A DNA stretch of 12,795 nucleotides from Nitrospinae bacterium CG11_big_fil_rev_8_21_14_0_20_56_8 (GCA_002796165.1 PCWF01000236.1:1-12795), one strand, 5' to 3'; counted from the stretch's first letter, positions 1-8,032 are shown. Notes: a model not told the origin generated them from the letters alone. Translations and numbers: made by a program.

Positions 1-231
1 GGCCACGGGCTGGTAGAGCGCGAGGATCTTGAGGCATTCCTCTTCCACCTCCACTTCCCGCTCGTCGATTTTATAATCACCGTCGATCACTCTCATGGCA
101 AGCGCCGTCTGGCGGTTGGTCAGAGAGATCACGGCATTCTGCAAAGCCTCTTCCACCTCGGCCCCCAGGGCCAGGATATTCTGTTTGAGCCGGGTAATTT
201 CGCGCTCGAGATGCTTGGGATGTCGGGCCAT
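1..231 (-). CDS. phoU: PhoU phosphate-transport regulator, N-terminal part
   Basis: This is the first 77 codons of a PhoU-like protein; the rest lies beyond the left edge. It opens MARHPKHLEREITRLKQNIL and continues through an acidic, helical stretch (GAEVEEALQNAVISL, then IDGDYKIDEREVEVEEECL). That matches the first two helices of the PhoU three-helix bundle, including the D-x-x-I-D-x-x-E pattern that in the family helps bind metal. PhoU is a peripheral cytoplasmic protein that links the Pst transporter to PhoR and keeps the Pho response off when phosphate is plentiful. An AAGGA ribosome site lies about 10 bases before the ATG. It starts 18 bp after the pstB stop and is the last visible gene of the pst operon, its usual place. 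The reading is firm; only completeness is unknown. Confidence 0.93.
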   Translation of the reverse strand, partial: MARHPKHLEREITRLKQNILALGAEVEEALQNAVISLTNRQTALAMRVIDGDYKIDEREVEVEEECLKILALYQPVA

Positions 232-249
232 GGATCCTGTCCTTAGAAA

Positions 250-1146
250 TTAACCGAAACGACCGGTAATATAGTCCTCCGTCCGATTTTCCTTCGGGCG
301 GGTAAAAATTCGCTCTGTGGGGCCGAACTCGATCAACTCGCCCATATAGAGGAAGCCGGTGTAATCGGCGATGCGAGCGGCCTGTTGCATGTTGTGCGTC
401 ACGATAACGATGGTGTACTGGGATTTCAACCCGACCATCAACTCTTCGATACGTGCCGTGGCAATGGGGTCGAGTGCGGAACAGGGCTCGTCCATCAAAA
501 GAATTTCCGGTTCGATGGCGATGGCGCGGGCGATGCAAAGGCGCTGTTGCTGGCCTCCGGAAAGCGCCAAGGCGCTGTCGTGAAGCCGGTCGCTCACCTC
601 GTCCCACAACGCGACACTTTTCAAACTTCGCTCCACAATCTCTTCCAGTTCCCCCTTTTTTTTGATCCCGTGGATCCTCGGGCCATACGCCACGTTTTCA
701 AAAATGGTCTTCGGAAACGGATTGAACTTCTGAAACACCATCCCGACTTTTTTACGAAGCTCGCTGACGTCGACGGAAGGATCGTACGTGTCCAGCCCGG
801 CAACCCGGATACTCCCCTCCATCCTGGCCGCGTCCACCAAATCGTTGAGGCGGTTGAGACAACGCAGGAGCGTGGATTTGCCGCAACCGGAAGGCCCGAT
901 GAAGGCCGTGACCCGGTGCTTGGCAATCTTCATGTAGATCCGGGAAAGCGCCTGCTTCTCTCCATAATAGAACGAAACATTGTCGATTTCGACCGCTGTT
1001 TGCTCGTCGGTGAACACCGCCGCATCGTCCTTGGAAGGACGGTCCAGAGTTTCCCCGGTCGATTCGAGCGGAAGATCCGTTTGATTTCGTTTGGAAAGGG
1101 GCATTGCCTTCTCATTCAAATCCAGCCAAATTTTCTTTTCTATCAT
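250..1146 (-). CDS. pstB: PstB, phosphate ABC transporter ATPase
   Basis: This 298-residue protein is the cytoplasmic ATPase that powers phosphate uptake by PstSCAB. Visible motifs are Walker A GPSGCGKST (84-92), Q-loop Q139 in VFQKFNPFP, signature LSGGQ (195-199), Walker B ILLMDE (215-220) and the H-loop histidine H251 in VTHNM. All catalytic residues are present. The stretch FNPFPKTIFENVAYGPRIHG is typical of PstB. The ATG overlaps the pstA stop as ATGA, and GAGG at 1157-1160 is a plausible ribosome site, which supports this start and translational coupling. The protein is roughly 40 residues longer than E. coli PstB (257 aa); the extra N-terminal segment is polar. A second ATG at codon 15 is possible but less well placed. 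Confidence 0.97.
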   Translation of the reverse strand: MIEKKIWLDLNEKAMPLSKRNQTDLPLESTGETLDRPSKDDAAVFTDEQTAVEIDNVSFYYGEKQALSRIYMKIAKHRVTAFIGPSGCGKSTLLRCLNRLNDLVDAARMEGSIRVAGLDTYDPSVDVSELRKKVGMVFQKFNPFPKTIFENVAYGPRIHGIKKKGELEEIVERSLKSVALWDEVSDRLHDSALALSGGQQQRLCIARAIAIEPEILLMDEPCSALDPIATARIEELMVGLKSQYTIVIVTHNMQQAARIADYTGFLYMGELIEFGPTERIFTRPKENRTEDYITGRFG

Positions 1147-2774
1147 ACCGCAGAAACCTCGAGTTTTCTTCTTATTCGATTCCTCAAAAAAATCGCGGCC
1201 AGGTTCAACAGGAGAACCAACAGGATGAGAAGCAGGGTGGTGGCAAACACCATGGCTCGTGCCGCGTCCACGTTGGGAGATTGGAATCCCACGTCAAAAA
1301 TATGGAACCCCAGATGCATGAATTTGCGGTCCAGGTGGATGAACGGCCAAAAACCGTCTATGGGCAATGCGGGAGCCATTTTGACCACACCCGTGATCAT
1401 CAGGGGGGCCACCTCTCCGGCGGCGCGGGCCATGGCCAGAATGAGCCCGGTCAGGATGGACGGAGAAACCGCGGGCAAGACCACCTTCATCGTCGTTTCA
1501 AATTTCGTCGCCCCCAACGCGAGGGACCCTTCCCGCACCCCTTTGGGAACCGAGGCCAACCCCTCCTCGGTCGAAACGATCACCACCGGCACCGTCAGCA
1601 AGGCCATGGTGAGCGAGGCCCAAAGAATCCCCCCGGTGCCGAACGTTGGTGCCGGGAGGGACTCGGCAAAAAACATCTTGTCGATCGACCCGCCAATGAA
1701 ATAAATGAAAAATCCCACACCGAATACCCCGAACACGATGGAGGGGACGCCGGCGAGGTTGTTGACGGCGATTCTCACCATGCTGACGAAAAACCCCTGG
1801 GCGGCATACTCACGCAGATAAAATCCGGCCAGGACCCCGAGCGGGGTGGCAAAGAGGCTCATGAGAAAAACCATCAGCACCGTCCCGAAGATGGCGGGAA
1901 ACACCCCGCCCTCGGTATTGGATTCGCGGGGATCCTGTGAAATAAAATCCACAATCTTGCCGCCGAAAAACCGGAGCTTGGAAAATATCCCGAACGTGTT
2001 GGGAGAGTAAACCCGGAACACCTGGTTCAGCGGGATCACCTTTTCGGTTCCCTCGGCGGTCGTCATGACCAGGTTCCCGGCGAGTTGCGCCCGCAGGGAA
2101 ACCAGGCCCTCCTCCTTATTTTTATATTCTTCCTGGAGGCCGGCGATTTTCCGCTCGATCTCGGCAACCTGTTCGCCCAGATTGATCCCCTTGAGCGCGA
2201 GTTTCCTCAGTTTGAGGCGATTCTTTTCAAGCTTGTAATTGATCGCGCCGATTTCATTCTTCTCGATCCGCTCCAACCGGTCCCAGATCCCGGTGATGCG
2301 TGGAAGGAGCCGGTCCAGGGCCGCCATGCCTTCCGCATGCCCCCGGGCGATAACCTCCCCCCCGCTCTGTACTTCCTTAATGAAACCATAAAAATCTCCC
2401 CATTCCCTGCGTTCGATCACGAGCGCCTGAGAAGGAGATTTTCGATCCAGAATCTGATCCTCATCGACCCAGATGAAGTCGATGCCATACACGTCCCGGT
2501 TGGCCTGTTTGAGTTGGACCCGGTAACGGGTTCCCTCTTCCGCCTTCCCCTGGATGTACGTGGCTTCCCGGCCGGTGATCTGCCCCAGGGCCACCTTGTC
2601 CTCTTTAAGGGAAAACCGGTACAGGGTTTTCGGCCAGAAAGTTTCCAGCCCGTTCAGGAGCAGGCAGAGAACGAGCATCGTGACCATGATGACGGAAAAA
2701 GCCAGGGTCACGCCCGTGATCCAGACAAATACGTCCCCGCGTTTCCAGAGTTGGTGCGCCAAGGGATGCTTCAT
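1143..2774 (-). CDS. pstA: PstA, phosphate ABC transporter permease (long form)
   Basis: This 543-residue inner-membrane permease pairs with PstC to form the phosphate channel. The C-terminal half (about 290-530) is a normal PstA core with hydrophobic segments near 293-318, 330-360, 380-400, 438-458 and 508-530. Its EAA coupling loop, which contacts PstB, is EEGLASVPKGVREGSLALGA (403-422) and the residues after it. The N-terminal half is an addition: one membrane segment (17-40), then about 250 probably periplasmic residues including a charged, coiled-coil-like stretch at 165-230. Short PstA proteins such as that of E. coli have about 296 residues; long forms with an N-terminal domain (DUF3333 type) are known in Proteobacteria. 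I start it at 2774 because this ATG overlaps the pstC stop as ATGA; an in-frame ATG 39 bases upstream, inside pstC, is less likely. Confidence 0.95.
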   Translation of the reverse strand: MKHPLAHQLWKRGDVFVWITGVTLAFSVIMVTMLVLCLLLNGLETFWPKTLYRFSLKEDKVALGQITGREATYIQGKAEEGTRYRVQLKQANRDVYGIDFIWVDEDQILDRKSPSQALVIERREWGDFYGFIKEVQSGGEVIARGHAEGMAALDRLLPRITGIWDRLERIEKNEIGAINYKLEKNRLKLRKLALKGINLGEQVAEIERKIAGLQEEYKNKEEGLVSLRAQLAGNLVMTTAEGTEKVIPLNQVFRVYSPNTFGIFSKLRFFGGKIVDFISQDPRESNTEGGVFPAIFGTVLMVFLMSLFATPLGVLAGFYLREYAAQGFFVSMVRIAVNNLAGVPSIVFGVFGVGFFIYFIGGSIDKMFFAESLPAPTFGTGGILWASLTMALLTVPVVIVSTEEGLASVPKGVREGSLALGATKFETTMKVVLPAVSPSILTGLILAMARAAGEVAPLMITGVVKMAPALPIDGFWPFIHLDRKFMHLGFHIFDVGFQSPNVDAARAMVFATTLLLILLVLLLNLAAIFLRNRIRRKLEVSAV

Positions 2775-5038
2775 AGTACGCGGTACCTTTCCCGAAGCCG
2801 GAGACGGACCCACTCCGCCAAAGTGTTAACGATAAATGTCATCACGAAGAGAATAAACGCGGCAAGGAACAGGATGCGGAACAGCGAACCGCCCTCCGGC
2901 GCCTCCGGCAACTCGACGGCGATGTTGGCGGAGAGCGCCCGGAATCCGTTAAAAATGCTCCAATCCGTGACGGGGGTGTTCCCCGTGGCCATGAGAACGA
3001 TCATCGTTTCCCCCACGGCGCGTCCGAACCCAATCATGATGGCTGAAAAAATCCCGGGACTGGCCACCGGAAGGATGACTCGGACTGCCGTCTGCCAGGC
3101 GGTGGCTCCCATCGCGAGAGACCCCGCCCGAAGATGCGAGGGAACGTTCGACAGGGAATCCTCCGCGATGGTGAAAATGATCGGGATGACGGCAAACCCC
3201 ATCGCCAGACCCACCACGATGGCATTCCTCTGGTCGTACGTAACGTTGAATACGGTCAGCAACCAGCTTCGATAATCCCCGCCAAGGAAAAAGGATTCGA
3301 CCAGGAACCCCAGGTAAAACGAGAGGATTCCCGCCAGCAAAGCTATAGGGATTAAAATCACGATTTCAAAACCCGGACGAACCCAGCGCATGCGGTTGGC
3401 GGTTAACTTTTCGTAAACCAGCAAAACCAGAAAGACCAGGCCGATGACCAGAAAAGGCATCAACACCAATCCGGGAAGCAGTCGTTCAAGCTGGGGAGCA
3501 ATCACCAGGGCGCCGAAAAAACCCAGGATCACGCTCGGAAGGGAGGCCATCAGCTCGATCGTGGGTTTGACGATTTCCCGGACCCGGCGGTGCGCAAACT
3601 GGGAAGTGTAAAATGCGCCCAGGAGGGCGATGGGAAGCGCGAACAACAAGGCGTAAATGGTGCCCTTGATGGTTCCCAGGATCAGGGGAACCAAGCTGAA
3701 TTTCGATTCGAAATCATCGGTTCCGCCGGTGGACTGCCAGACATACGCCTCCTGGGAATATCCTTCATAGCGCAGTTTGCCGAACAGACTTTTCAAATTG
3801 ACCGAGGGGTGGGGATTGTCCACGGTCCAATGATAGATATTTCCCTCCGCATCGGCGGAGACGACGCCATCGTTTTTAGGCGCAAGTGCCACGGCCCGAT
3901 AGTCGGTGACTCCAGGCCGGGTCAGCGTGTATTGGGAACTCCCCGTTGTCGCGTAATGGTACTGGATCGCCCCATCGCGGCCCAGAGTGAGGAACCCTTT
4001 GTCCCGGCGGGAGGGACTCATCGCAATGACGGCGGCGGAATGCGGGTGGAAGTCGAAAATGCTGACGAGCCGGTCTCCGTCATCCTTGTTGACGTGGTAG
4101 GAATGGACTCCTCCCTCGGAGTCCCCCATAATCAACGTGTACCCGCCGTTGAGGAACCCCAGGTAGGTAACCCCCACCTGGGCGTTTTTGCTGGCCCCCA
4201 CGGTTTGTATCCCTTCGGGTAAATGGTCCAGATCGACGGCGATGATTTGCCCCTGGGTCGTTCCGACGTAAACCTTGTCTCCCGGTTCGTTGAGGGTCAG
4301 CGTCGAGATGCCTCCCCCCACGGGCAGAGTCACCTCGCGTTTCGTCTCCGACCGGCGCACCCCTCCCATCAGATTTTTCTTCAACGTCACATCCAGGATG
4401 GAGAGGGTGGAGGGTGCGGATAAAACGGCCAGAACATAGCCCCCTCCCGACTTTTCCACCATCGAAAGAAGTTCGACCGGTTGTCCCGCTTCGCGGACCT
4501 GCAAGGGAATCCCCTCCTCCAATTTGGGAACCACCATGCGGCTTCCCTCCGGATAACTCACCACAAACTCCACCCTGAGGGGAAGCACCCTGCCGTCGGA
4601 AAGGCCCAGGACCAACCATTGAGCGGCCGATTGCGCCACCCCGGTGATCCGGGCTTCTCCCAACCCCTGGATCGTCATGGGTTCGAGCGGTTTGCGGGTC
4701 TGGAGAGAATAGAACTCGATTCCGCCGGAATGAATCTGGTAGGCAATCTCGCGGTATTCGCCCACTCCCAGGGCAAACGGCACCTGCCCTTGTGCCGCCG
4801 GGGGGAGCTTGTATTCGAAATGAATTTCGGGATCCTTGAATAATGGATACACTTCGGCAAGGATGACGACCAGAATCGCGAGGATGGACAAAATGATCAC
4901 CCATCCGCCGAACGTGACCACCGTGCCAGCCATCCGGTCCACCACCAACCGGCGGCCAATCGCGGCTGAAGTGGAGCGGACCCGGTTTGCCACGGAAAAG
5001 GGCAAACCGGGCCGAAGTTTAAGGAGGGAATTGAACAT
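2771..5038 (-). CDS. pstC: PstC, phosphate ABC transporter permease with large periplasmic domain
   Basis: This 755-residue protein is the second channel subunit of the phosphate importer. After a basic cytoplasmic start and one membrane segment (about 40-63) comes a region of about 350 residues (70-420) rich in beta-strand and with propeller-like turns (LSDGRVLPL, TTQGQIIAVDL, DSEGGVHSY, GRDGAIQYHY, DAEGNIYHW). This looks like a WD40-type beta-propeller on the periplasmic side. The permease core follows (445-745), with the EAA loop EDSLSNVPSHLRAGSLAMGA (626-645). E. coli PstC is about 319 residues; long PstC forms of 650-750 residues occur in Pseudomonas and Vibrio and go with long PstA, as here. 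The start lies 18 bp after pstS, but I see no good Shine-Dalgarno there, so translation may depend on coupling to pstS or on a later start. Confidence 0.95.
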   Translation of the reverse strand: MFNSLLKLRPGLPFSVANRVRSTSAAIGRRLVVDRMAGTVVTFGGWVIILSILAILVVILAEVYPLFKDPEIHFEYKLPPAAQGQVPFALGVGEYREIAYQIHSGGIEFYSLQTRKPLEPMTIQGLGEARITGVAQSAAQWLVLGLSDGRVLPLRVEFVVSYPEGSRMVVPKLEEGIPLQVREAGQPVELLSMVEKSGGGYVLAVLSAPSTLSILDVTLKKNLMGGVRRSETKREVTLPVGGGISTLTLNEPGDKVYVGTTQGQIIAVDLDHLPEGIQTVGASKNAQVGVTYLGFLNGGYTLIMGDSEGGVHSYHVNKDDGDRLVSIFDFHPHSAAVIAMSPSRRDKGFLTLGRDGAIQYHYATTGSSQYTLTRPGVTDYRAVALAPKNDGVVSADAEGNIYHWTVDNPHPSVNLKSLFGKLRYEGYSQEAYVWQSTGGTDDFESKFSLVPLILGTIKGTIYALLFALPIALLGAFYTSQFAHRRVREIVKPTIELMASLPSVILGFFGALVIAPQLERLLPGLVLMPFLVIGLVFLVLLVYEKLTANRMRWVRPGFEIVILIPIALLAGILSFYLGFLVESFFLGGDYRSWLLTVFNVTYDQRNAIVVGLAMGFAVIPIIFTIAEDSLSNVPSHLRAGSLAMGATAWQTAVRVILPVASPGIFSAIMIGFGRAVGETMIVLMATGNTPVTDWSIFNGFRALSANIAVELPEAPEGGSLFRILFLAAFILFVMTFIVNTLAEWVRLRLRERYRVL

Positions 5039-5056
5039 GTGTCAGAAGATCGACAA

Positions 5057-6046
5057 TCACATTGCCGGTTTGCCGCCCAGGACGGTCAAATCTTCGCCCG
5101 CCACCGAACTGGACAGAGGGAAGTAGCCGCCCTTGACGACGATTTCCTGCCCCTCTTTCGACAATACCATCTTGAGGAACTCGTGGACCAGGGGATCCAG
5201 AGGTTTCCCCGGAGCCTTGTTGACGTAAACATACAGGAAACGCGCCAGCGGGTAATCACCGGAAATCGCATTTTCCAGCGTCGGCTGGACATAGTTGGTC
5301 CCCGAGACGGAAAGGGGAACGGCCCGAACGTTGGCGGTTTTGTAACCGATGCCGCTGTACCCGATTGCGTAACGGTCCACCCCAACGCTTTGAACCACCG
5401 AAGCGGAACCCGGTTGTTCCTTCACCTCATTCCGGTAATCGCCCTTTTCCAAAGCCACTTCCTTGAAGAACCCATAGGTTCCCGAGGCGGAATTACGGCC
5501 GTAAATGCTGATCGGGCGGTTGGCATAATCCCCCTTCATCCCGATGTCGCCCCAGGTCTTGGCCCGGCTGTGTCCCCGGCGCTGGTTCCTGGAAAAAATG
5601 CCATCCACCTGGTCGAGGCTCATCCCGGCAATCGGATTGTCCTTGTTGATGAACACCGCCAGGGCATCCACGGCCACCCGGATCTGGGTGGGTTTGTAAC
5701 CAAACTGTTTTTCGAATTCATCGATTTCCTTGTCCTTCATCTGCCTGGACATGGGACCCAACTGGGAGGTCGCGGAGATGAGCGCGGGCGGAGCGGTGGA
5801 CGAGCCTTTACCCTCCACCTGGATGTTGACGTTGGGGTAAAACTTCTTGAACTTCTCCGTCCAGAACGTCATGAGGTTGTTGAGTGTATCCGACCCGACG
5901 CTGTTAAGGTTACCGCTGATGCCTTCCACCTTGACGTAGGCGGGCAGAGCGGGGTCCACCGTCCCTGCACCGGCAATAGAGGCACAGAAGAAGAACGCAA
6001 CGACCAGGGAGAACATTACTTTGAGAAGGAATTGAAATTTTTTCAT
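5057..6046 (-). CDS. pstS: PstS, periplasmic phosphate-binding protein
   Basis: This 329-residue protein captures phosphate in the periplasm and delivers it to PstC/PstA. A signal peptide is clear: KK at 2-3, a hydrophobic core at 7-24, and a likely signal-peptidase-I site after the AGA at residues 25-27. The mature part shows the family's phosphate-loop signatures: SVGSDTL (49-55), EGKGSS (78-83) and GRNSASGTYGFF (183-194). GYSGIGY (229-235) also fits PstS. Cys21 lies in the hydrophobic core but is preceded by FFF, not a lipobox, so it is probably not a lipoprotein. AGGAG at 6054-6058, seven bases before the ATG, is a good ribosome site. It is the first gene of pstSCAB-phoU, and the 11-bp repeat array at 6104-6147 lies in its leader. 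Confidence 0.97.
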   Translation of the reverse strand: MKKFQFLLKVMFSLVVAFFFCASIAGAGTVDPALPAYVKVEGISGNLNSVGSDTLNNLMTFWTEKFKKFYPNVNIQVEGKGSSTAPPALISATSQLGPMSRQMKDKEIDEFEKQFGYKPTQIRVAVDALAVFINKDNPIAGMSLDQVDGIFSRNQRRGHSRAKTWGDIGMKGDYANRPISIYGRNSASGTYGFFKEVALEKGDYRNEVKEQPGSASVVQSVGVDRYAIGYSGIGYKTANVRAVPLSVSGTNYVQPTLENAISGDYPLARFLYVYVNKAPGKPLDPLVHEFLKMVLSKEGQEIVVKGGYFPLSSSVAGEDLTVLGGKPAM

Positions 6047-6103
6047 CTGGAAACTCCTAAATTATGAATTAACCGAATCCGCAAAAGGATATTTCCCGGA
6101 AAT

Positions 6104-6147
6104 TAGGATTCAACTAGGGTTCAAATAGGCAACGAATAGATTTATAT
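6104..6147 (-). promoter_or_regulatory. Candidate Pho box array upstream of pstS (four 11-bp units)
   Basis: Read on the plus strand, four consecutive 11-mers each begin with TAG: TAGGATTCAAC (6104), TAGGGTTCAAA (6115), TAGGCAACGAA (6126) and TAGATTTATAT (6137). The first two share 9 of 11 bases. Read toward pstS, the units end in CTA or CCTA. PhoB-family regulators bind head-to-tail half-sites with an 11-bp period, and related arrays precede the porin and phoB here. The bases do not match the E. coli CTGTCAT half-site. An AAATAT (6089-6094), nine bases nearer pstS, could be the -10 element, but this is weak. Confidence 0.55.
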
Positions 6148-6461
6148 AAAATGGATGGGCGGCTCTAACGATACAACATTATTTTGAGATTTGCCCGTTC
6201 ACAACCCATAGTTACTGAGAAATCTTGATTGCGAGTTATGCAGGAAGGTCCTTAAACCATTGAATTCCGGCTCGAAGAGTCGACCGAAAAGAACGAATGT
6301 CCAAAACATCGGACAATCCGATCGATTTTACTTTCGAATTGTTAGAATCGTGTTTGATCCGGAAAATTGTTTTGACCGGGAGGGCGGCTCCGCCGGAAAT
6401 GGAGATACGGGAAAGAAACGGTTGGGTTAAAACACAACCCGGAAGGAAATAGGGAAAAGGG
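6148..6461. other. Intergenic region between porin and pstS, no gene seen
   Basis: I see no protein gene between the pstS operator and the porin-end hairpins. Two short inverted repeats are visible: ATCGGA-CAA-TCCGAT (6308-6322) and GGGTT/AACCC (6424-6428, 6436-6440). No strong -35/-10 pair was found on either strand. The stretch is presumably the upstream part of the pst control region; its 314 bases are more than a simple promoter needs. Confidence 0.4.
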
Positions 6462-6502
6462 ACCCCCCCAGCCAGAAATTTGAGGATTCCTGACTGGGGG
6501 GT
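6462..6502 (-). terminator. Hairpin downstream of the porin gene
   Basis: A C-rich arm at 6462-6475 pairs with a G-rich arm at 6490-6502 (ACCCCCC(C)AG-C-CAG against CTG-A-CTGGGGGGT), with one bulged C, one mismatch and a 14-base loop. In the porin direction it is followed by TCCCTTTTCCC, a poor U-tract. It is stable enough to stop or slow polymerase but is not a textbook intrinsic terminator. Confidence 0.4.
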
Positions 6503-6542
6503 ACTCTTGGAGGAGAGTTACGGGTCCCGAATGAGAGAATCG

Positions 6543-6565
6543 TTCCCGGCTCCCAGAGCCGGGAA
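6543..6565 (-). terminator. Perfect 10-bp hairpin just after the porin stop
   Basis: TTCCCGGCTC (6543-6552) and GAGCCGGGAA (6556-6565) form a perfect 10-bp stem around a 3-base loop, starting 20 bases after the porin stop codon. No U-tract follows on the minus strand, so it may protect the mRNA 3' end or act together with the second hairpin at 6462-6502 to end porin transcription. Confidence 0.5.
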
Positions 6566-6585
6566 ACCTATCATTATTATATTAT

Positions 6586-7839
6586 TTAGAACTTCGCGAT
6601 GAGATCAAGTTGCGTCATGGTCATGTCGTACTTCGGTCCACGCTCAGCCTCGGTGATCCAGTGGGTCACATCGAGGTATAATCCCGGGCGCAAACCCACC
6701 TTGGCCCCCAGTTCCCAACCCTTGGAGTTGACGCCGCCATCGTGGAAATCGGAGTCGGCGAAGGCATAGAACACCGCATCCTGCTGGACCACGCGATACA
6801 TGGCCTTGATTTCATAATCGAGAAACTTTTTGACTTTGCCGTATTTGAACCCGGCCTGCCACGCCGTATCCAGATCCTGAGCCAACTGGCCGTTTCCGGC
6901 AGGCGCGTCGGCATCGGTATTCTGGGCATACTCGGCAAACAGGTTCAAAGGCTTGCCCATGAAGTTCAAACCCCATTCACCCATCACATCCAGAATCCGC
7001 ATGTTGGTCGTCAGTTCGTCCCGGGCGTTGACATGGCTGTTTTTCTGATCGATCCCATTGCCATTTTCGTTGGTGATGTTGGCGCCTTTGACATTCTGGT
7101 AATCATAAAAAGCGATGGCCACCTTGAATTTGCCCAGATCCGTCTTCTGCTCCAGCATGGCCTGGTAGGAGGCCAGCCACAGGTCGTCCGCGGGTCCGAC
7201 GGCCCCATTGGGGTTCACCCGGTCGGTTTCCTCGACGACGGTCTGAGCAAACGTCAGGGCGAGCTTGGTGTTGGCACCGAATTCCTTGACAAATTTCTCG
7301 GCAATACCTTCCATCGTGACGTCGCTGTCCCAGACCACTTCGGATTTCCAGAAGGGGACGCCGAATTTTCCGCCCAGGAAGACAAAGGGATCGGGCCGCC
7401 ATTCAAGGTAGGCCAGATTGATATCAACGGTCTTCTGGCCCGAGGTATTGTCCAGCGTCTGGTTGCCCGAGGTGGCCACGTTGCCGCCCGTGGACAACCG
7501 GAACTTGAAATCCATGTCGTCATAGAGATGAACTTTAGCGCCCAGGCGGAACCGGATCCGCGTGCGCTGGGTGTCCATGTTGCCATCGGCGTCATTGGTG
7601 GTGATGTTCGTGCCGTCCCGATCCTTCCCCTCGTAGCGCAGGCGAAAATCGCCAAACCACTTGAAACGCTCCAGCAAGGAGAGGCGTTCATCCATGCTCG
7701 CCACCCGCTCGCGCAGGGCTTCCTGTTCCAGGGCATCGGCCGACATGTCCGCCCAGGCGTTCCCCGCAAATACCAGCGTCATCAACGCCAGACAGAAAAC
7801 GGCGATACCTGATTTAAATTTACATTCCAGTTGGGTCAT
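6586..7839 (-). CDS. Putative outer-membrane porin, probably phosphate-regulated
   Basis: This 417-residue protein looks like a 'putative porin' of the Porin_5 type. It has a signal peptide (hydrophobic core about 11-26, likely cleavage after NAWA, residue 30), a short coiled-coil-like helix (33-59, LEQEALRERVASMDERLSLLERF), then WFGDFRLRYEGKDRDG and alternating beta-strands to the end. The last residues, LDLIAKF, end in phenylalanine, the usual outer-membrane assembly signal. Asp/Gly/Asn-rich stretches fit extracellular loops and turns. It does not resemble PhoE or OprP at the motif level that I can see. Its place between phoR and pstS and the repeat array at 8000-8032 suggest a role in phosphate or other anion entry; that substrate is inferred from context. 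GGAG at 7850-7853, ten bases before the ATG, supports the start. Confidence 0.88.
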   Translation of the reverse strand: MTQLECKFKSGIAVFCLALMTLVFAGNAWADMSADALEQEALRERVASMDERLSLLERFKWFGDFRLRYEGKDRDGTNITTNDADGNMDTQRTRIRFRLGAKVHLYDDMDFKFRLSTGGNVATSGNQTLDNTSGQKTVDINLAYLEWRPDPFVFLGGKFGVPFWKSEVVWDSDVTMEGIAEKFVKEFGANTKLALTFAQTVVEETDRVNPNGAVGPADDLWLASYQAMLEQKTDLGKFKVAIAFYDYQNVKGANITNENGNGIDQKNSHVNARDELTTNMRILDVMGEWGLNFMGKPLNLFAEYAQNTDADAPAGNGQLAQDLDTAWQAGFKYGKVKKFLDYEIKAMYRVVQQDAVFYAFADSDFHDGGVNSKGWELGAKVGLRPGLYLDVTHWITEAERGPKYDMTMTQLDLIAKF

Positions 7840-7999
7840 CTTTTCTCGTCTCCTTTTTTTGCTGGGGGCCGATGGCTTTCCTCGAAAGGTTGAAACCGGG
7901 CCGTTAAAAAAAAAATGGGAACTTCAACACGTTATTCACAAAAGTGAAATCAAGGCGCAGAACAGGTTGTATTGCGGTGATACTCTAGGAAAAAATTAT

Positions 8000-8032
8000 T
8001 AGGAGCAAGTTAGGAAAGAATGAGAATTTCAA
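8000..8032 (-). promoter_or_regulatory. Candidate Pho box array upstream of the porin (three 11-bp units)
   Basis: On the plus strand TAGGAGCAAGT (8000), TAGGAAAGAAT (8011) and GAGAATTTCAA (8022) follow each other with exact 11-bp phase. A further TAGG stands at 7986, out of phase by three bases. The units resemble those before pstS (6104-6147), especially in the TAGG start and TTCAA-type end. It lies 160-190 bp before the porin ATG, leaving a long leader. No convincing -10 was fixed. Confidence 0.42.

Noticed and set aside
385..1704. Long plus-strand open frame opposite pstB and pstA
   Set aside because: Antisense shadow; it spans two clear genes and shows no family motif.
2775..2813. Longer PstA start at 2813
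   Set aside because: The added 13 residues lie in the pstC frame overlap; the ATGA junction at 2774 matches the pstA/pstB junction and is the more likely start.
5981..5989. Lipoprotein signal in PstS (Cys21)
   Set aside because: The residues before Cys21 are FFF, not a lipobox, and a better signal-peptidase-I site follows at 25-27.
5039..6067. Plus-strand frame covering all of pstS
   Set aside because: Antisense shadow of pstS with no signal peptide, domain or ribosome site of its own.
6742..7812. Plus-strand frame opposite the porin
   Set aside because: Antisense shadow; composition follows the porin codons.
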